Assembly (NCBI GenBank): GCA_009667805.1
Contig: CM019064.1
Span: 73,716,400-73,780,399 of the forward strand
DNA length: 64,000 nt
DNA from: Leptobrachium leishanense
Taxonomy: Eukaryota; Chordata; Amphibia; Anura; Megophryidae
Reading direction: 5' to 3'
Part shown: positions 21,409 to 31,067 of the stretch, in pieces
Numbering within the stretch: position 1 is the first letter of the stretch
How the letters are laid out: each line of letters begins with the position of its first letter
The notes under the pieces: generated by a model
What the model was told of the DNA's origin: nothing
The model's input: the letters and a program-made list of their open reading frames with translations, nothing else
Database searches by the model: none
Program-made: the position numbers and the translations under genes

Positions 21409-22380
21409 ATGAAGGAACAATAGGTGTATCTGTGTTGGGCGCTGCCTGCATGTAGATAACGTACTGTATAAGTGTGTTATTCCAGAAAATTGGGTATTGT
21501 GCCAAGCGTATAGTTTGGTGGTGTTGTTGGTACTCTTTAGAGTAAATGGACTTGTCAAAGAAAGCAGATACAATGCAGATACATTATATTATGCAATCTT
21601 CTACTGCCCTCTCGTGGTGGGATTCAGTATGGTAGAATAGTCAGTATAAACAAAGGGTTATTCAGTGTTCTACTGCCATCTAGTGGTTTGGTCCAGAAAA
21701 TATACAGTAAAGCTGGGTCCACTGATCCTCTCTCTTCTTTCGTACTGATGTTCTTTTCCTCATAGGGGTATAAACAGAGAGAGGATACACATAGCGCAAA
21801 TTGTATCAAAATTGTGCAATGATAAGAAGTATCGTTGGATCAACTCACGTGGTTCTGAGCCTATTTGGGGGTGTCAGGCTCAGACTTTCTAGCTTCGCCA
21901 GTCCATAGAGGTGACTGGATCCCTTCTTTTGATGTCCCTTTTGCACTGCTGCACTGTGGATTTCTCCTGTGGTCTCCGGGTCCTCTGGGTTGGGGATTTA
22001 TGGTGGATTCAGTGGTGGATATCGGTAGCTACCAGTGGTCCAACTCCCTCTCCTCCCGATTGAACACAGGATGCAGAGTATGGATAATAAAGGGATTTAT
22101 TGTATATTACAAGGTAAACATATTTAACATAAATTAAAAGGTAGTAGGGTAATCCAGGACGCGTTTCGCCTACAAAAGGCCTCTTCTGCTGGATGATTAT
22201 ACCCCTATGAGTCAAAGAACATCAGTATATGTATATATATATATATATACAAAACAGATACACCTATTGTTCCTACATTACCAGCAGGTGTGTAACACTG
22301 CTTTTTCCATCTGGGTGAGGCAGCAGCCTGCATTTCTATTTGTGGCGCCACTCTTAGGATTAACCCCCCGATTTACCTCC
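21409..22380 (-). mobile_element. Penelope-like remnant carrying a hammerhead motif
   Basis: A repeat of at least 13 bp (ataatcaatgcat) flanks it at 21396-21408 and 22381-22393. The second copy of E has that sequence once, so this is a true insertion with a long TSD, as produced by target-primed reverse transcription. It has a hammerhead-ribozyme-like motif on the minus strand (22151-22199). Internal inverted repeats link its two halves: ggaacaataggtgtatctg at 21413 and inverted at 22255, and ctcataggggtataa at about 21760 and inverted at about 22200. Hammerheads and inverted terminal repeats are known in Penelope-like elements. No reverse transcriptase is left. Confidence 0.65.
22151..22199 (-). 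ncRNA. Hammerhead ribozyme-like motif (minimal, short stem III)
   Basis: On the minus strand, AUCCAG pairs with CUGGAU as stem I. The core CAGAAGA (22182-22188) corresponds to the consensus CUGANGA with one change, U to A. GGCC...GGC forms stem II with a 7-nt loop (22168-22181). GAAA follows (22164-22167), then CGCG as a tiny stem III, and GUC precedes CUGGAU as the expected cleavage site (22158-22160). This matches the short-stem-III hammerheads described in Penelope-like elements. The U to A change in the core probably abolishes or weakens cleavage. Confidence 0.72.
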
Positions 22381-22857
22381 ATAATCAATGCATGAGTTAG
22401 ACGAAATTTGGTGTGAAATCTTGAGTGCATTGTGTTCTGGGATGGTCTGCTAGCGATGGTCTGCTTGCGTGAATCTGCGTGAATGCCTCATATCCTGGAA
22501 TTCTGAATACCTCTTCGCGTAAGTCTGAATGCATTGTCGTGTAATTCTGAATGAATGCAACGAACAGTGCGGCTTCAATTATAGTCAATTTGACGTCACT
22601 GGCAATCTATTCTCGATATTAAATATAACATTTACTATCCTCAAGAGGGCAGTGTTGCACTTCAGATTAATTCCACCATTTAATTTTTATATCTCTTATC
22701 TCAGATCAAAAGGTCAATCTGATTTACAAAGACCCTCTATTTTCAGTCTTAGACTTTGAGTCTGTCCTGTCCAAATTAGATTTATATTTCCACTCCTCTC
22801 AAAGTTTTTACTAGGTCTCTTTATCAGTTGAATTCCTTTCTCTGTTAAAATCACAGA

Positions 22858-23781
22858 CAGGATAATTCAAAGAGCTCCGAATTGCTTGAGAAAGGTAACC
22901 GAACGCTGAAAATCAGCGTTCGGTTATCTTTCTTGGCCATTCGGCTATCCAGAGAGCAGGCAATTCGCCAAATCCTGGCGAATTGCCTGAACATACGGTG
23001 CCTGTTCGGTGCCTGTTCGAGGGCAGTGAAATCCCCATGAAAAAGCACTGCTTCGGCTATTCAGAGACCGAAAACCAGCAGTGAAAGGTTCCCGAAATGC
23101 CCTGCCATTCGGTGGTTTAATTCGGCAAGTTTATTCAGGAGAATCCCATAGGCTTCAATGTTAAAAATATTCCCGTTTTAATTCAATATCTAATAAACCT
23201 TTCATTATAAAATTCTGCAGTAAAGAGTCTCTTTATTTATAGATTTTTTAGGATATTTTAAGCATTTTTCTGAATTTTTTTTTCTTTTAAAAGTCCGATT
23301 TTTTTTTTCTTCTTTTTTTTAAGTTTACTTCTTTTTTCTGTAACAGCCCTTTTTATTATCATTCCCTGGACCTCATATGCAAATTTCAGACATTTTCGCT
23401 CAGTAGTTTCTTTGCAAACAGCATTTCACTTTTCAATCATTCATGCAAACTATTTTGCTAATTTATTCACCTCCCTCGACTGCGGTGTCGGCTTTCTCCA
23501 GAGGCTTCGGCTGCGTGTGATCGGCTCCTGCTCAGTTTTTCCGTGGTATTCGGCAGGTTAATCCAGATGTTTTTGTGGGTTTTTCTGTGTGCATTCGCTG
23601 GGTTTTGCGGTTAGTTTTCGGTGGGTTTGCGGTAGCTTTTCCCTGAAATTCGGGGACCCTGTGGTGCTTGCTGAATACACCGCAGGGTCACCGAAATGGG
23701 ATCAGCAAAAGGAACCGAATTGAAGAGAACAAAAAGTCACCGAACGTGTGGTGACTTTTCGAATCTCTTTGAATAACCCTG
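22858..23781. mobile_element. CAGGGTTATTCA-family element B (924 bp, TSD aga)
   Basis: The termini are 17-bp inverted repeats: CAGGATAATTCAAAGAG on the left and the complement of CAGGGTTATTCAAAGAG on the right. The 3-bp TSD aga is at 22855-22857 and 23782-23784. The copy of E at 62333-63241 has cacagaatc (in this orientation) uninterrupted, which is the empty site. Each end carries an extra hairpin (22902-22925 and 23729-23759), and the body has long AT-rich stretches. No gene. Related copies lie at 2770, 60797 and 62008. The 3-bp TSD with CAGG termini does not settle the superfamily. Confidence 0.82.
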
Positions 23782-24236
23782 AGAATCTCTTCTTCAGTAA
23801 TTATACTATTTACCAATCCTATTCTCTACAATATTTATTGAAGCATCTATTTTCTACTGTAAATATAATAAAATATACCTTGATTATAAGAATATATTTC
23901 GTGAATATAAACATACATTACAAAGATTTTAACTTTTATTCCTATACCCAAAGAGAAAATTTATTTTTGTTTTGAAGACAAACCAATAAATTTAATTATG
24001 ACAGGTCTAGCACTTAGCGTCAGCATTATATCACATAAAGACATTTTAAGGTTCCCTCATGTCTGGCATTTCTAGAAAAAAAAGGTTTCACCTAGCCATG
24101 AACTATTTAAAAAAAATCTTTGTTCATTTCTAAAACTAGGGAAAATTGAAAAAGAAAAGACTTTCTATTTAAAACAAAATGGCTACAGACATCCATTTAA
24201 AATTTTCCTCTGTAATATACCCGACAGGAGTTAATA

Positions 24237-24611
24237 ATGATGTTTAGCAGGATGGGTATACCAAAAGAGATCCTCACAGACCAGGGTACCCCATTCATGT
24301 CGAAACTTATGAATGAGTTGTGTAAAGTACTTAACATTACTCAGCTAAAAACTTTGGTGTACCATCCTCAAACAGACATACTGGTGGAGAGGTTTAACAA
24401 AACACTAAAGGCTATGTTGCATAAGGTGGTAGATAAAGACGGGAAGAACTGGGATCATCTATTACCATACCTTATGTTTTCCATTAGGGAAGTCCCACAG
24501 TCTTCCACTGGGTTTTCACCGTTTGAATTATTGTACGGCAGGCATCCCAGGGGCATTTTAGATGTTGCCAAGGAAACATGGGAACAACATACCCCCCCAC
24601 CAAAAGTATAA
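24237..24611 (+). CDS. Gypsy A integrase, C-terminal half
   Basis: The frame resumes after insertion E. Residue 15 is the Asp of LTDQGTPF and residue 51 the Glu of LVERFNKTLK, exactly 35 residues apart as in a DD35E integrase. Further conserved residues (STGFSPFELLYGRHPRG) follow. The frame ends at 24611 because a run of Cs at about 24593-24599 shifts it relative to the downstream reverse-transcriptase frame. Confidence 0.85.
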   Translation: MMFSRMGIPKEILTDQGTPFMSKLMNELCKVLNITQLKTLVYHPQTDILVERFNKTLKAMLHKVVDKDGKNWDHLLPYLMFSIREVPQSSTGFSPFELLYGRHPRGILDVAKETWEQHTPPPKV

Positions 24612-26275
24612 TAGAACATGTAGTTCAGATGCAAGAACGGATGGAGGCTGTAATGCCCATAGTTAAAGAAAATATGGAAAAAGCTCATAAAGCCCAACAA
24701 GCCAGTTACAACAGGAATGCAAGGCTGCGAGTATTCAAACAAGGAGATCGGGTTCTGATCCTTATTCCCACGGTTGAAAGCAAATTCCTAGCCAGCTGGC
24801 AAGGCCCATACGAAATCATTGACAAGGTCAGTGACGTAAACTATAAAGTGAGACAGCCGAGTAGACGTAAGGCAGAACAGATCTACCATATAAACCTAAT
24901 GAAGTCATGGGTAGAAAGGGAGGTCCTCACGGTGACCAAAGGCAAACCTACACATGTTGCCCATGGGAATGATCCAGAGGTCTATATCACCGAAACTCTT
25001 GCTTCCCATCAGAAACAAGAAGTTAAAGATTTTGTGTCCAAAGACAGAGATGTTTTTTCCCCAGTACCATGGAAAACTAACATCATCAAGCATGATATCA
25101 TTACAGAACCCGGAAAGAGAGTCAATCTGAAGCCCTACAGGATACCCGAGGCTAGACGGGAAGCAGTCAGTGCAGAGGTAAAAAAGATGCTTAAGTTAGG
25201 GGTCATTGAAGTGTCACAAAGCGAGTGGAATAACCCGATCATGTTGGTGCCTAAACCAAATGGGGAAATACGGTTCTGCAACGATTTCCGTAAGTTGAAC
25301 GACATTTCTAAGTTTGATGCTTACCCCATGCCTCGGGTGGATGAACTGATAGAAAGATTGGGTAAAGCCCGATATCTTAGTACATTGGACTTGACCAAAG
25401 GATATTGGCAGGTGCCCCTGACCATGAGAGCCAAGGAAAAGATGGCTTTTTCTACCCCTGAGGGGTTATACCAGTATAAGGTGTTACCATTCGGGCTGCA
25501 TGGTGCCCCGGCCACCTTTCAGCGCATGATGGATAAGTTACTGCGACCCCATAGAGAGTATGCAGCTGCCTATCTGGATGATGTGGTAATTCACAGTGCG
25601 GACTGGGAAACACATCTGTCGAAGCTTCAGGCAGTACTGCATAGTATACGGACTGCTGGTTTGACAGCTAACCCCGCTAAGTGCTCTTTAGGCCTAGAAG
25701 AGGCTAAATATCTGGGGTACACCATCAGGCGGGGGCTCCTTAAGCCACAACAGAGCAAGGTAGCAGCCATCTCTACTTGGCCACGTCCGGTAACAAAAAA
25801 GCAAGTAAGGGCATTCCTGGGCTTAACGGGCTATTATCGCAGGTTTATCCCTGACTTTGCTACTATTGCTAACCCCCTGGTTGAGCTCACCAAAGGTAAA
25901 AGCCCGGTTATGGTTAAATGGTCCCCAGAAGCAGAGTGTGCCTTTCTGATCCTGAAAGAAGCTCTGTGTGCTGATCCTGTGTTGGTGGCTCCGGATTTCA
26001 CCAAATCGTTTGTAGTACAGACCAATGCGTCTGATGTAGGCCTGGGTGCAGTGCTTTCTCAGGTACATGGGGGAGAGGAACATTCAGTCATGTACCTGAG
26101 CCGCAAACTAAACCCCCATGAACAGAGATACTCCGTGGTGGAGAAGGAGTGCCTGGCTATTAAATGGGCGTTAGAATCCTTGAGGTATTATCTGCTAGGG
26201 CGGCGGTTTACACTGGTTACTGACCACGCACCCTTAATGTGGATGAGGCAGAACAAGGAAAAAATGCCAGGGTGA
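24578..26275 (+). CDS. Gypsy A integrase C-terminus, reverse transcriptase and most of RNase H
   Basis: The first 110 residues are the integrase C-terminal domain (FKQGDRVLILIP...GPYEIIDKV). The reverse transcriptase follows, at about residues 170-400: LPFGLHGAPATFQRMMD and the catalytic AAYLDDVVIHS at about 331-334. RNase H begins at about residue 470, where FVVQTNASDVGLGAVLSQ has Asn in place of the first catalytic Asp. The natural end is lost by a one-base shift near 26265, in a run of As. Reverse transcriptase lies downstream of integrase, the Gmr1-type order. Confidence 0.9.
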   Translation: MGTTYPPTKSIIEHVVQMQERMEAVMPIVKENMEKAHKAQQASYNRNARLRVFKQGDRVLILIPTVESKFLASWQGPYEIIDKVSDVNYKVRQPSRRKAEQIYHINLMKSWVEREVLTVTKGKPTHVAHGNDPEVYITETLASHQKQEVKDFVSKDRDVFSPVPWKTNIIKHDIITEPGKRVNLKPYRIPEARREAVSAEVKKMLKLGVIEVSQSEWNNPIMLVPKPNGEIRFCNDFRKLNDISKFDAYPMPRVDELIERLGKARYLSTLDLTKGYWQVPLTMRAKEKMAFSTPEGLYQYKVLPFGLHGAPATFQRMMDKLLRPHREYAAAYLDDVVIHSADWETHLSKLQAVLHSIRTAGLTANPAKCSLGLEEAKYLGYTIRRGLLKPQQSKVAAISTWPRPVTKKQVRAFLGLTGYYRRFIPDFATIANPLVELTKGKSPVMVKWSPEAECAFLILKEALCADPVLVAPDFTKSFVVQTNASDVGLGAVLSQVHGGEEHSVMYLSRKLNPHEQRYSVVEKECLAIKWALESLRYYLLGRRFTLVTDHAPLMWMRQNKEKMPG

Positions 26276-26430
26276 CTAGATGGTTCCTGAGTCTCCAGCC
26301 CTACCAGTTCACTAAGACCCACAGGGCTGGTACTGCCCAGGGTAATGCAGATGGCCTCTCCCGTGTTCACTGTTTATGGTCCAAGGCCGCTCACCCGATG
26401 GGCCTGAGCTGGGGGGAGGGATATGTGATA
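26272..26430 (+). pseudogene. Gypsy A RNase H C-terminal tail
   Basis: In a frame shifted from the preceding piece, RVTRWFLSLQPYQF and NADGLSRVH match the end of the Gypsy RNase H and its tether (NADALSR motif). It is directly followed by the purine tract and the 3' LTR. Confidence 0.75.
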
Positions 26431-26930
26431 AAGTACACAGTGTGGTCTGTGACGGTGTGTATATTCCCTCTAATCTTGTTTGGGAGGGATATGCTGTTTA
26501 GCTCCAGGAGCATGTGTGTGCTACATAAGTAAGCCCAAGAGGTTAATTTTCTCTCCACACACTGGTCAGCTGGAAGTCATTTAGCAGTAGTAAAAGAAAT
26601 CACTGCCTTCTTTTCACTCGGAGAGAGGTGCCCGTGTGGAGAGGAGCAAAGTGTTTTTGGGTCCAAGCCAAAACAACAGTTCTAAGGTTCACAAACCTAG
26701 GTTTTGTTTAGTTTAAAAGAAAGCCCTGGTAGTAAGGGAACTTTAAGTGAGTCAGCGCTCAAAGGAGCTAGAGTTTGTTTTATAGGGATGTGTTTGTTTT
26801 ATTTTGAATGCTGAAACTGCTGCCTGCTGAACAGCAGTTAATTCAATAAAATAAAGAACTTGTTTATGAAAACCCAAGAGGACCGTGCTTTCTTAAGGAT
26901 ATAACACCCAAGGCGGGTACAATTATTACA
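26424..26930 (+). repeat. Gypsy A 3' LTR
   Basis: 507 bp, TGTGATAAAGTACACAG to GGTACAATTATTACA. Near-identical to 17770-18277. Preceded by ctggggggaggg, a good polypurine tract. Followed by the TSD atac at 26931-26934. Confidence 0.9.
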
Positions 26931-27120
26931 ATACATATAAGCAATATATAAAAATCTCAAAACTAAATGCTAACTATAACTATTTACATATGACTAATTA
27001 TATAAACACTTAAAACTAAGAATAATGAGTCCGTCTTTGTAGCAAGTAGCTGTCATTGTACACCCTTGCATGGTCACATGTCCAGGATGTCTCTTGGCTG
27101 TATGTGCCGTCCATACCTGG

Positions 27121-27738
27121 TTATGTAGGGAGAGGACTTCCTTGTGATTGACAATTTTGGGCAAGAGCTGTTGGTTGCTGAATGGAAGCATGGATCTTAG
27201 GCGGCGACTCATAAGCACTGCAGCTGTGCTGGCGACTTGAAATTATCGATAGGGCTATTGCGACATTCAAGGATACTGAGGTGAAGATCTTTCCGGTCTG
27301 CTCTGACCTTTCCATTAGTGATTTAGCTTTCTGTATGGTTTTCTCAGCTAGTCCGTTGCTTTGCAAATAGTATGGGCTTGAAGTGACGTAAGTAAAAGCC
27401 CAAATGTTGGTGAATGTCTTAAATTCACAGGATATATACTGCGGACCGTAGTCTGAGAGGACAGTCCCAGGGATACCATGCCTTGCAAAGGCAGCCTTTA
27501 ACTTGTGTATTACACCAGCGGGTGTTGTGCTGTGAAGTCTGTCCAGTTCAAAGTATCTGCTGTAGTAGTCGACAGTTACGAGATAATCCATATTGTGCCA
27601 GGTGAATAAATCAGTAGCCACTACTTGCCACGGTCTGTCAGGTACTCTGTGACTGATCATGGGCTCTCTAGAGTTGGATCGACGGTATGTGAGGCATATA
27701 GAACATTTACTAACTATTTCGACAATTTCCTTTGCCAT
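27121..27738 (-). pseudogene. Gypsy B integrase
   Basis: Residues 1-20 hold the last two zinc-binding Cys (CSICLTYRRSNS). The core motifs follow: VVATDLFTWHNMDYLVTVDYYSRYFEL with the first catalytic Asp, LSDYGPQYIS with the second (LSDNGPQF type), and SSPYYLQSNGLAEKTIQKAK with the final Glu. The frame breaks at about 27740, where the upstream zinc-finger part continues in another frame, and it degrades after residue 160. Similar to integrases of K02A2.6-like Gypsy elements. Confidence 0.82.
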
Positions 27739-27757
27739 TCCATGTCAAAATAATAAA

Positions 27758-28442
27758 TCATGTGCTCTTTGCTTGCACATTCAATGCCCAGGTGGCTGTT
27801 GTGTATGAGTGAGAGCATTTCTGGACGAAGGCTTGAGGGACAACAATTTTATCACCTTTAAATATTATGCCCTGAAAATATGAGAGTTCATCTTGGTGAT
27901 TCCAGAAATCCAAGACGCTTTGAGGGCATTTCTTTCTCTTGTCATAACAGCCATTTTGTATAGAGTCCTTTAGAATTTGGATCTGTGGGTCCCTTTCAGT
28001 CTGAGCTTTGATTTCTTGTAGCTTTGGGTCGCTGACAGGAAGATTGCTATATGCAGTATGCACTTGTATGTCCATACCTTCACTGAGGCTCGGGTCTTGA
28101 TCAGATACGGACTTTCTGGACAGAGTGTCTGCAACTGGAATGTCTTTGCCTGGATGGTGAATGATGGTGACGTTATACCTCTGAAGCTGCAGAATCATTC
28201 TGTGTAGCCTTGGAGGACTGGATGTCATTGGTTTGCACATGATGGCCTCTAAAGGTTTATGGTCACTTTCCACAATGATATGGCGGCCATAGATATATCG
28301 ATGGAAACGTTTGCAGCCAACTAGTATGGCAAAAAGCTGTTTTACGATTTGTGCATAGTTCATTTTACTTTCTGTGAGTGATTTTGATGCGTACGCAATA
28401 GGTCTTTCATCTTGCAGCAGTACCACTCCGAGTCCATACTTC
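27758..28442 (-). pseudogene. Gypsy B RNase H and start of integrase
   Basis: Beginning at YGLGVVLLQDERPIAYASKS, this is the Gypsy RNase H, followed by VVESDHKPLEAIMCK, HHPGKDIPVADTLSR and the linker to integrase (LSYFQGIIFKGDKIVVP). It is frameshifted near 27790, before the integrase zinc finger. The first RNase H strand (LKLQVDVSK) lies at about 36287-36330, on the far side of Gypsy C. The 4-bp duplication of the Gypsy C insertion joins the two halves. Confidence 0.85.
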
Positions 28443-29435
28443 TGTAACGCTCTTTTGCCGCTGGGGGCCGCCCCCGCTGGCACCCTCCAGCTGGGTTACA
28501 CCTTCTTGCTTTACCTGTTGGTCCTGAGTTTCCGCATTTTGGGAATAAGGATACATAGTGTTGGCAGTGCCTCCACCTGTCTGGGCATCCATGGCATGGA
28601 CTGTTTGCCCAGGCAGGAACCTAATAATAACAACTACACAGTGGTACAATAAACAATATAAACTTGTATTGAAATGCAAGTGGCAGCATAAAAGGATTTC
28701 AGGTAATACAGTAGCTAACTAGACACACCAACTGCTCTCTAACCTCCCAGCCCAGGACCCTCCCAAACAACCTGGAACCACCCTGATCTTCGTCCTAATG
28801 ACAGCGATGATGGGTACCAGTTGGTGCACATAAGAGATGGGGCCCTTTTAGCATAACGTAGCTGCCAGTACAGGAAAGGCTGTGGGTAAAATCCGCTCAG
28901 CAGCTGTGTGATTCTTAGTTAGTGTAAAGATGGATAGAATGCTGTCAGCGAGACAGAGAGAAAAGATGCTCGTTACCGCACAACTTCAGTTGCTCACAGT
29001 CCCAGGAAGGCCTCTTGAACGTTGTAGCAATCTGCAGCCTCTGGATCAATTCTTCCCCACGCAGAATGCAGAATCTCCTCTGCCTGAAGTCAATGCCACA
29101 GCAAATCCCTCTGCCTGCGGCCTCCTTAACACAGGGCCCCTCTTCAAACACACTTGCCTCCTGAACAGTCCAGCACAATATACAGCAGACCAAGGTACAC
29201 TCTCCAGCACTGGATGCTGCTGATTCTCTGTGCTCCAGCTTGCACAGATCCTGGAAAATCTCTCTTATCTGACTGCTCACTCTCTTTGCTCACTTTGTTC
29301 TGCCCACGCTGCATGCATGCTTTTTACTTCCTTTTCTTTTAGCTTGGGTCCTTCCTTTCCCATACATTGTCCTCTGGCTCCCCCTAGAGGCATAACAGCT
29401 GCAGTCCTCAGAGCCAAATTAAACACAGGACTACA
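28443..29435 (-). repeat. Gypsy C 3' LTR
   Basis: On the coding strand it begins TGTAGTCCTGTGTTTAATTTG and ends GCAAAAGAGCGTTACA. It matches 35292-36286 almost base for base. The two visible differences are one base in gccaca/gccacca and one in tccttttc/tcctgtttc. Confidence 0.92.
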
Positions 29436-29592
29436 TTCTCCCCCTCGAAAAAAATTCCTTGCCTTCCACTGGCAAGACCAGCCAGGTGCAAAAACACACA
29501 CAAAAAAAAACAACGGCAACATATATATTTCTGCATGACAGTCCTGCATAACAGTCCTATCTAGACAATTGTCAACTATCTTGAAGTCTGCT

Positions 29593-30261
29593 CTAATAAA
29601 CAGGAGTTCCCATATTCATCATTTCTGCAAAAGCATACAGGAAATCAACAACTTTACAGTGTAGCTGAGGCACTGGGACATAGCTAGGTTCTCCAACGTG
29701 ATCGTAAGTAAGAACCCTGGGAGGTTGTCTCGCTCTAGTGCCCTGTCTCAATTCTCTCTGAGGAAGTCCATAGTGTGCCTGGGAATCTTCGGCTCCTGCC
29801 ATTGGGTTGGGGAGGTCACCAGAGGCTTGAGGCCCTGGCTTTCCCATGATACAAGAGTCTCTTTCAGGGGTCCCAGGCACAAAACTAGGGCTGTTTGGAT
29901 CCAATGTAGAAGAGGCTATGGGAGGAGAGGGAGGTGGCTGCTGAGAAGTGTCTTGTACCATCCACCACTCGTCACTGTGGTCAGTGGATTCTAGGGTCTT
30001 TTCTTTAGCTCTCTCCACATTACAGTCTTGCACTGTCTCCTCCATGCCCCTTACAGGTGGTGCGGATATATTCTCACTCTCTTCATTTCCTTTCTGGAAC
30101 TCTTCTTGGGAGTATAACACTGGCAGCAGATGGTTCCTGTGCCATGCCTTGATACGACCTTCTGGTCCCTTGATCTTGTATACAGGAAGTCCTGGCAACT
30201 TGGCGACCACTTCAAACAGAATGTCTTTCCATCTATCTGCAAGCTTATGTTTCCCAGGCAC
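29593..30261 (-). pseudogene. Gypsy C integrase C-terminal piece
   Basis: About 222 codons. LPVYKIKGPEGRIKAWHRNHL near residues 25-45 is the C-terminal domain of Gypsy integrases. The following 170 residues are a proline- and serine-rich tail. It is separated from the integrase core by a frame change near 30290. Confidence 0.75.
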
Positions 30262-30263
30262 CC

Positions 30264-31067
30264 CTAGATTCCGGAGAAGAACTTTATCCCCGGCTGTATC
30301 TCTCTATATTTTACTTTGGCATCATAGCGCCTCTTGTTTTGTTCATTCAACTTAGCAGCAGACTGAATAGATAATTCATAAGCTCTCTGAAGGTTCTGTT
30401 TCAGTGACTTGACATATTGATAATGAGAGACGAGACTCGACCCATCTGAAGAAACTCCCAGCCTCAAATCTATGGGCAAGCGGGCTTCCCTCCCAAACAT
30501 TAAGAAATATGGTGAAAATCCAGTAGATTCATGTCTCGTACAGTTGTAAGCATGCACCATAGCTTCCACATGCCGACTCCAAGCTCTTTTTTCTACGTGT
30601 GGCAGTGTACCCAACATATCCAAAAGGGTCCTGTTAAATCGCTCAGGCTGTGCATCGCCTTCTGGGTGATAGGGAGTAGTCCTTGACTTATTAACGTTGA
30701 GCAAGCTCAGGAATTCCTTGATGATTCGACTTTCAAAATCTCTGCCCTGATCAGAATGTATCCGATTGGGCAGACCATAATGCACAAAGTACTTTTGCCA
30801 CAAAGTCTTGGCTACCGTCAATGCCTTTTGATCTTTGGTGGGAAATGCTTGTGCGTAGCGTGTGAAATGATCTGTAACCACCAGGACATTTCCAATGCCA
30901 GCAGAGTCATTTTCAATACACAGAAAATCCATGCAGACCAGATCCAGGGGACCATTACTTTTAAGATGGCCCATGGGTGCAGCCTTTACGGGTAGGGTCT
31001 TCCTCTGTATGCATCTTTTGCAGGTTTTTATATACTGCTCCACCGTCTCTCTCTCATCTTTGGCCAA
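30264..31067 (-). CDS. Gypsy C integrase core
   Basis: About 267 codons. Residues 10-20 hold CKRCIQRKT, the last two Cys of the zinc finger. LDLVCMDFLCIEND has the first catalytic Asp, RIHSDQGRDFESR the second, and YHPEGDAQPERFNRTLLDML the Glu. HESTGFSPYFLMFGREARLP is the typical downstream motif. It overlaps the upstream piece by 40 bp in a different frame: an extra two bases in a gagaga run at about 31055 cause the break. Confidence 0.88.
   Translation of the reverse strand: MAKDERETVEQYIKTCKRCIQRKTLPVKAAPMGHLKSNGPLDLVCMDFLCIENDSAGIGNVLVVTDHFTRYAQAFPTKDQKALTVAKTLWQKYFVHYGLPNRIHSDQGRDFESRIIKEFLSLLNVNKSRTTPYHPEGDAQPERFNRTLLDMLGTLPHVEKRAWSRHVEAMVHAYNCTRHESTGFSPYFLMFGREARLPIDLRLGVSSDGSSLVSHYQYVKSLKQNLQRAYELSIQSAAKLNEQNKRRYDAKVKYREIQPGIKFFSGI

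Larger units (their letters stand above)
20493..24226. mobile_element. Insertion E: TG...CA element with 4-bp TSD, probably a solo LTR of about 1.8 kb plus nested insertions
   Basis: It begins TGTCAGGGATTATT and ends ATATACCCGACA. The tetramer ggag flanks it (20489-20492 and 24227-24230), and removing it restores a continuous integrase frame. It contains no gene of its own. Two later insertions, at about 21409-22380 and 22858-23781, account for about half its length. A second copy without them lies at 62333-63241 in reverse. TG...CA ends, short inverted termini (TGTCRGG) and the 4-bp TSD suggest a solo LTR; the family is unknown. Confidence 0.7.
17770..26930 (+). mobile_element. Gypsy A, Gmr1-like element with integrase before reverse transcriptase
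   Basis: The LTRs at 17770-18277 (508 bp) and 26424-26930 (507 bp) are nearly identical. The 4-bp TSD atac is at 17766-17769 and 26931-26934. A likely primer-binding site (tggtgtttggatgcggg) begins 3 bp after the left LTR, and a purine tract (ggggggagggata) precedes the right LTR. The domain order is gag, protease, integrase, reverse transcriptase, RNase H. This is the Ty1/copia-like order known in Gmr1-type Gypsy elements. A 3.7-kb insertion E (20493-24226) splits the integrase. Confidence 0.9.

Noticed and set aside
28930..29550. Open frames of 90-111 codons inside the Gypsy C LTR, repeated at 35779-36130
   Set aside because: They are LTR sequence on both strands with no domain. The repetition is explained by the two LTRs.
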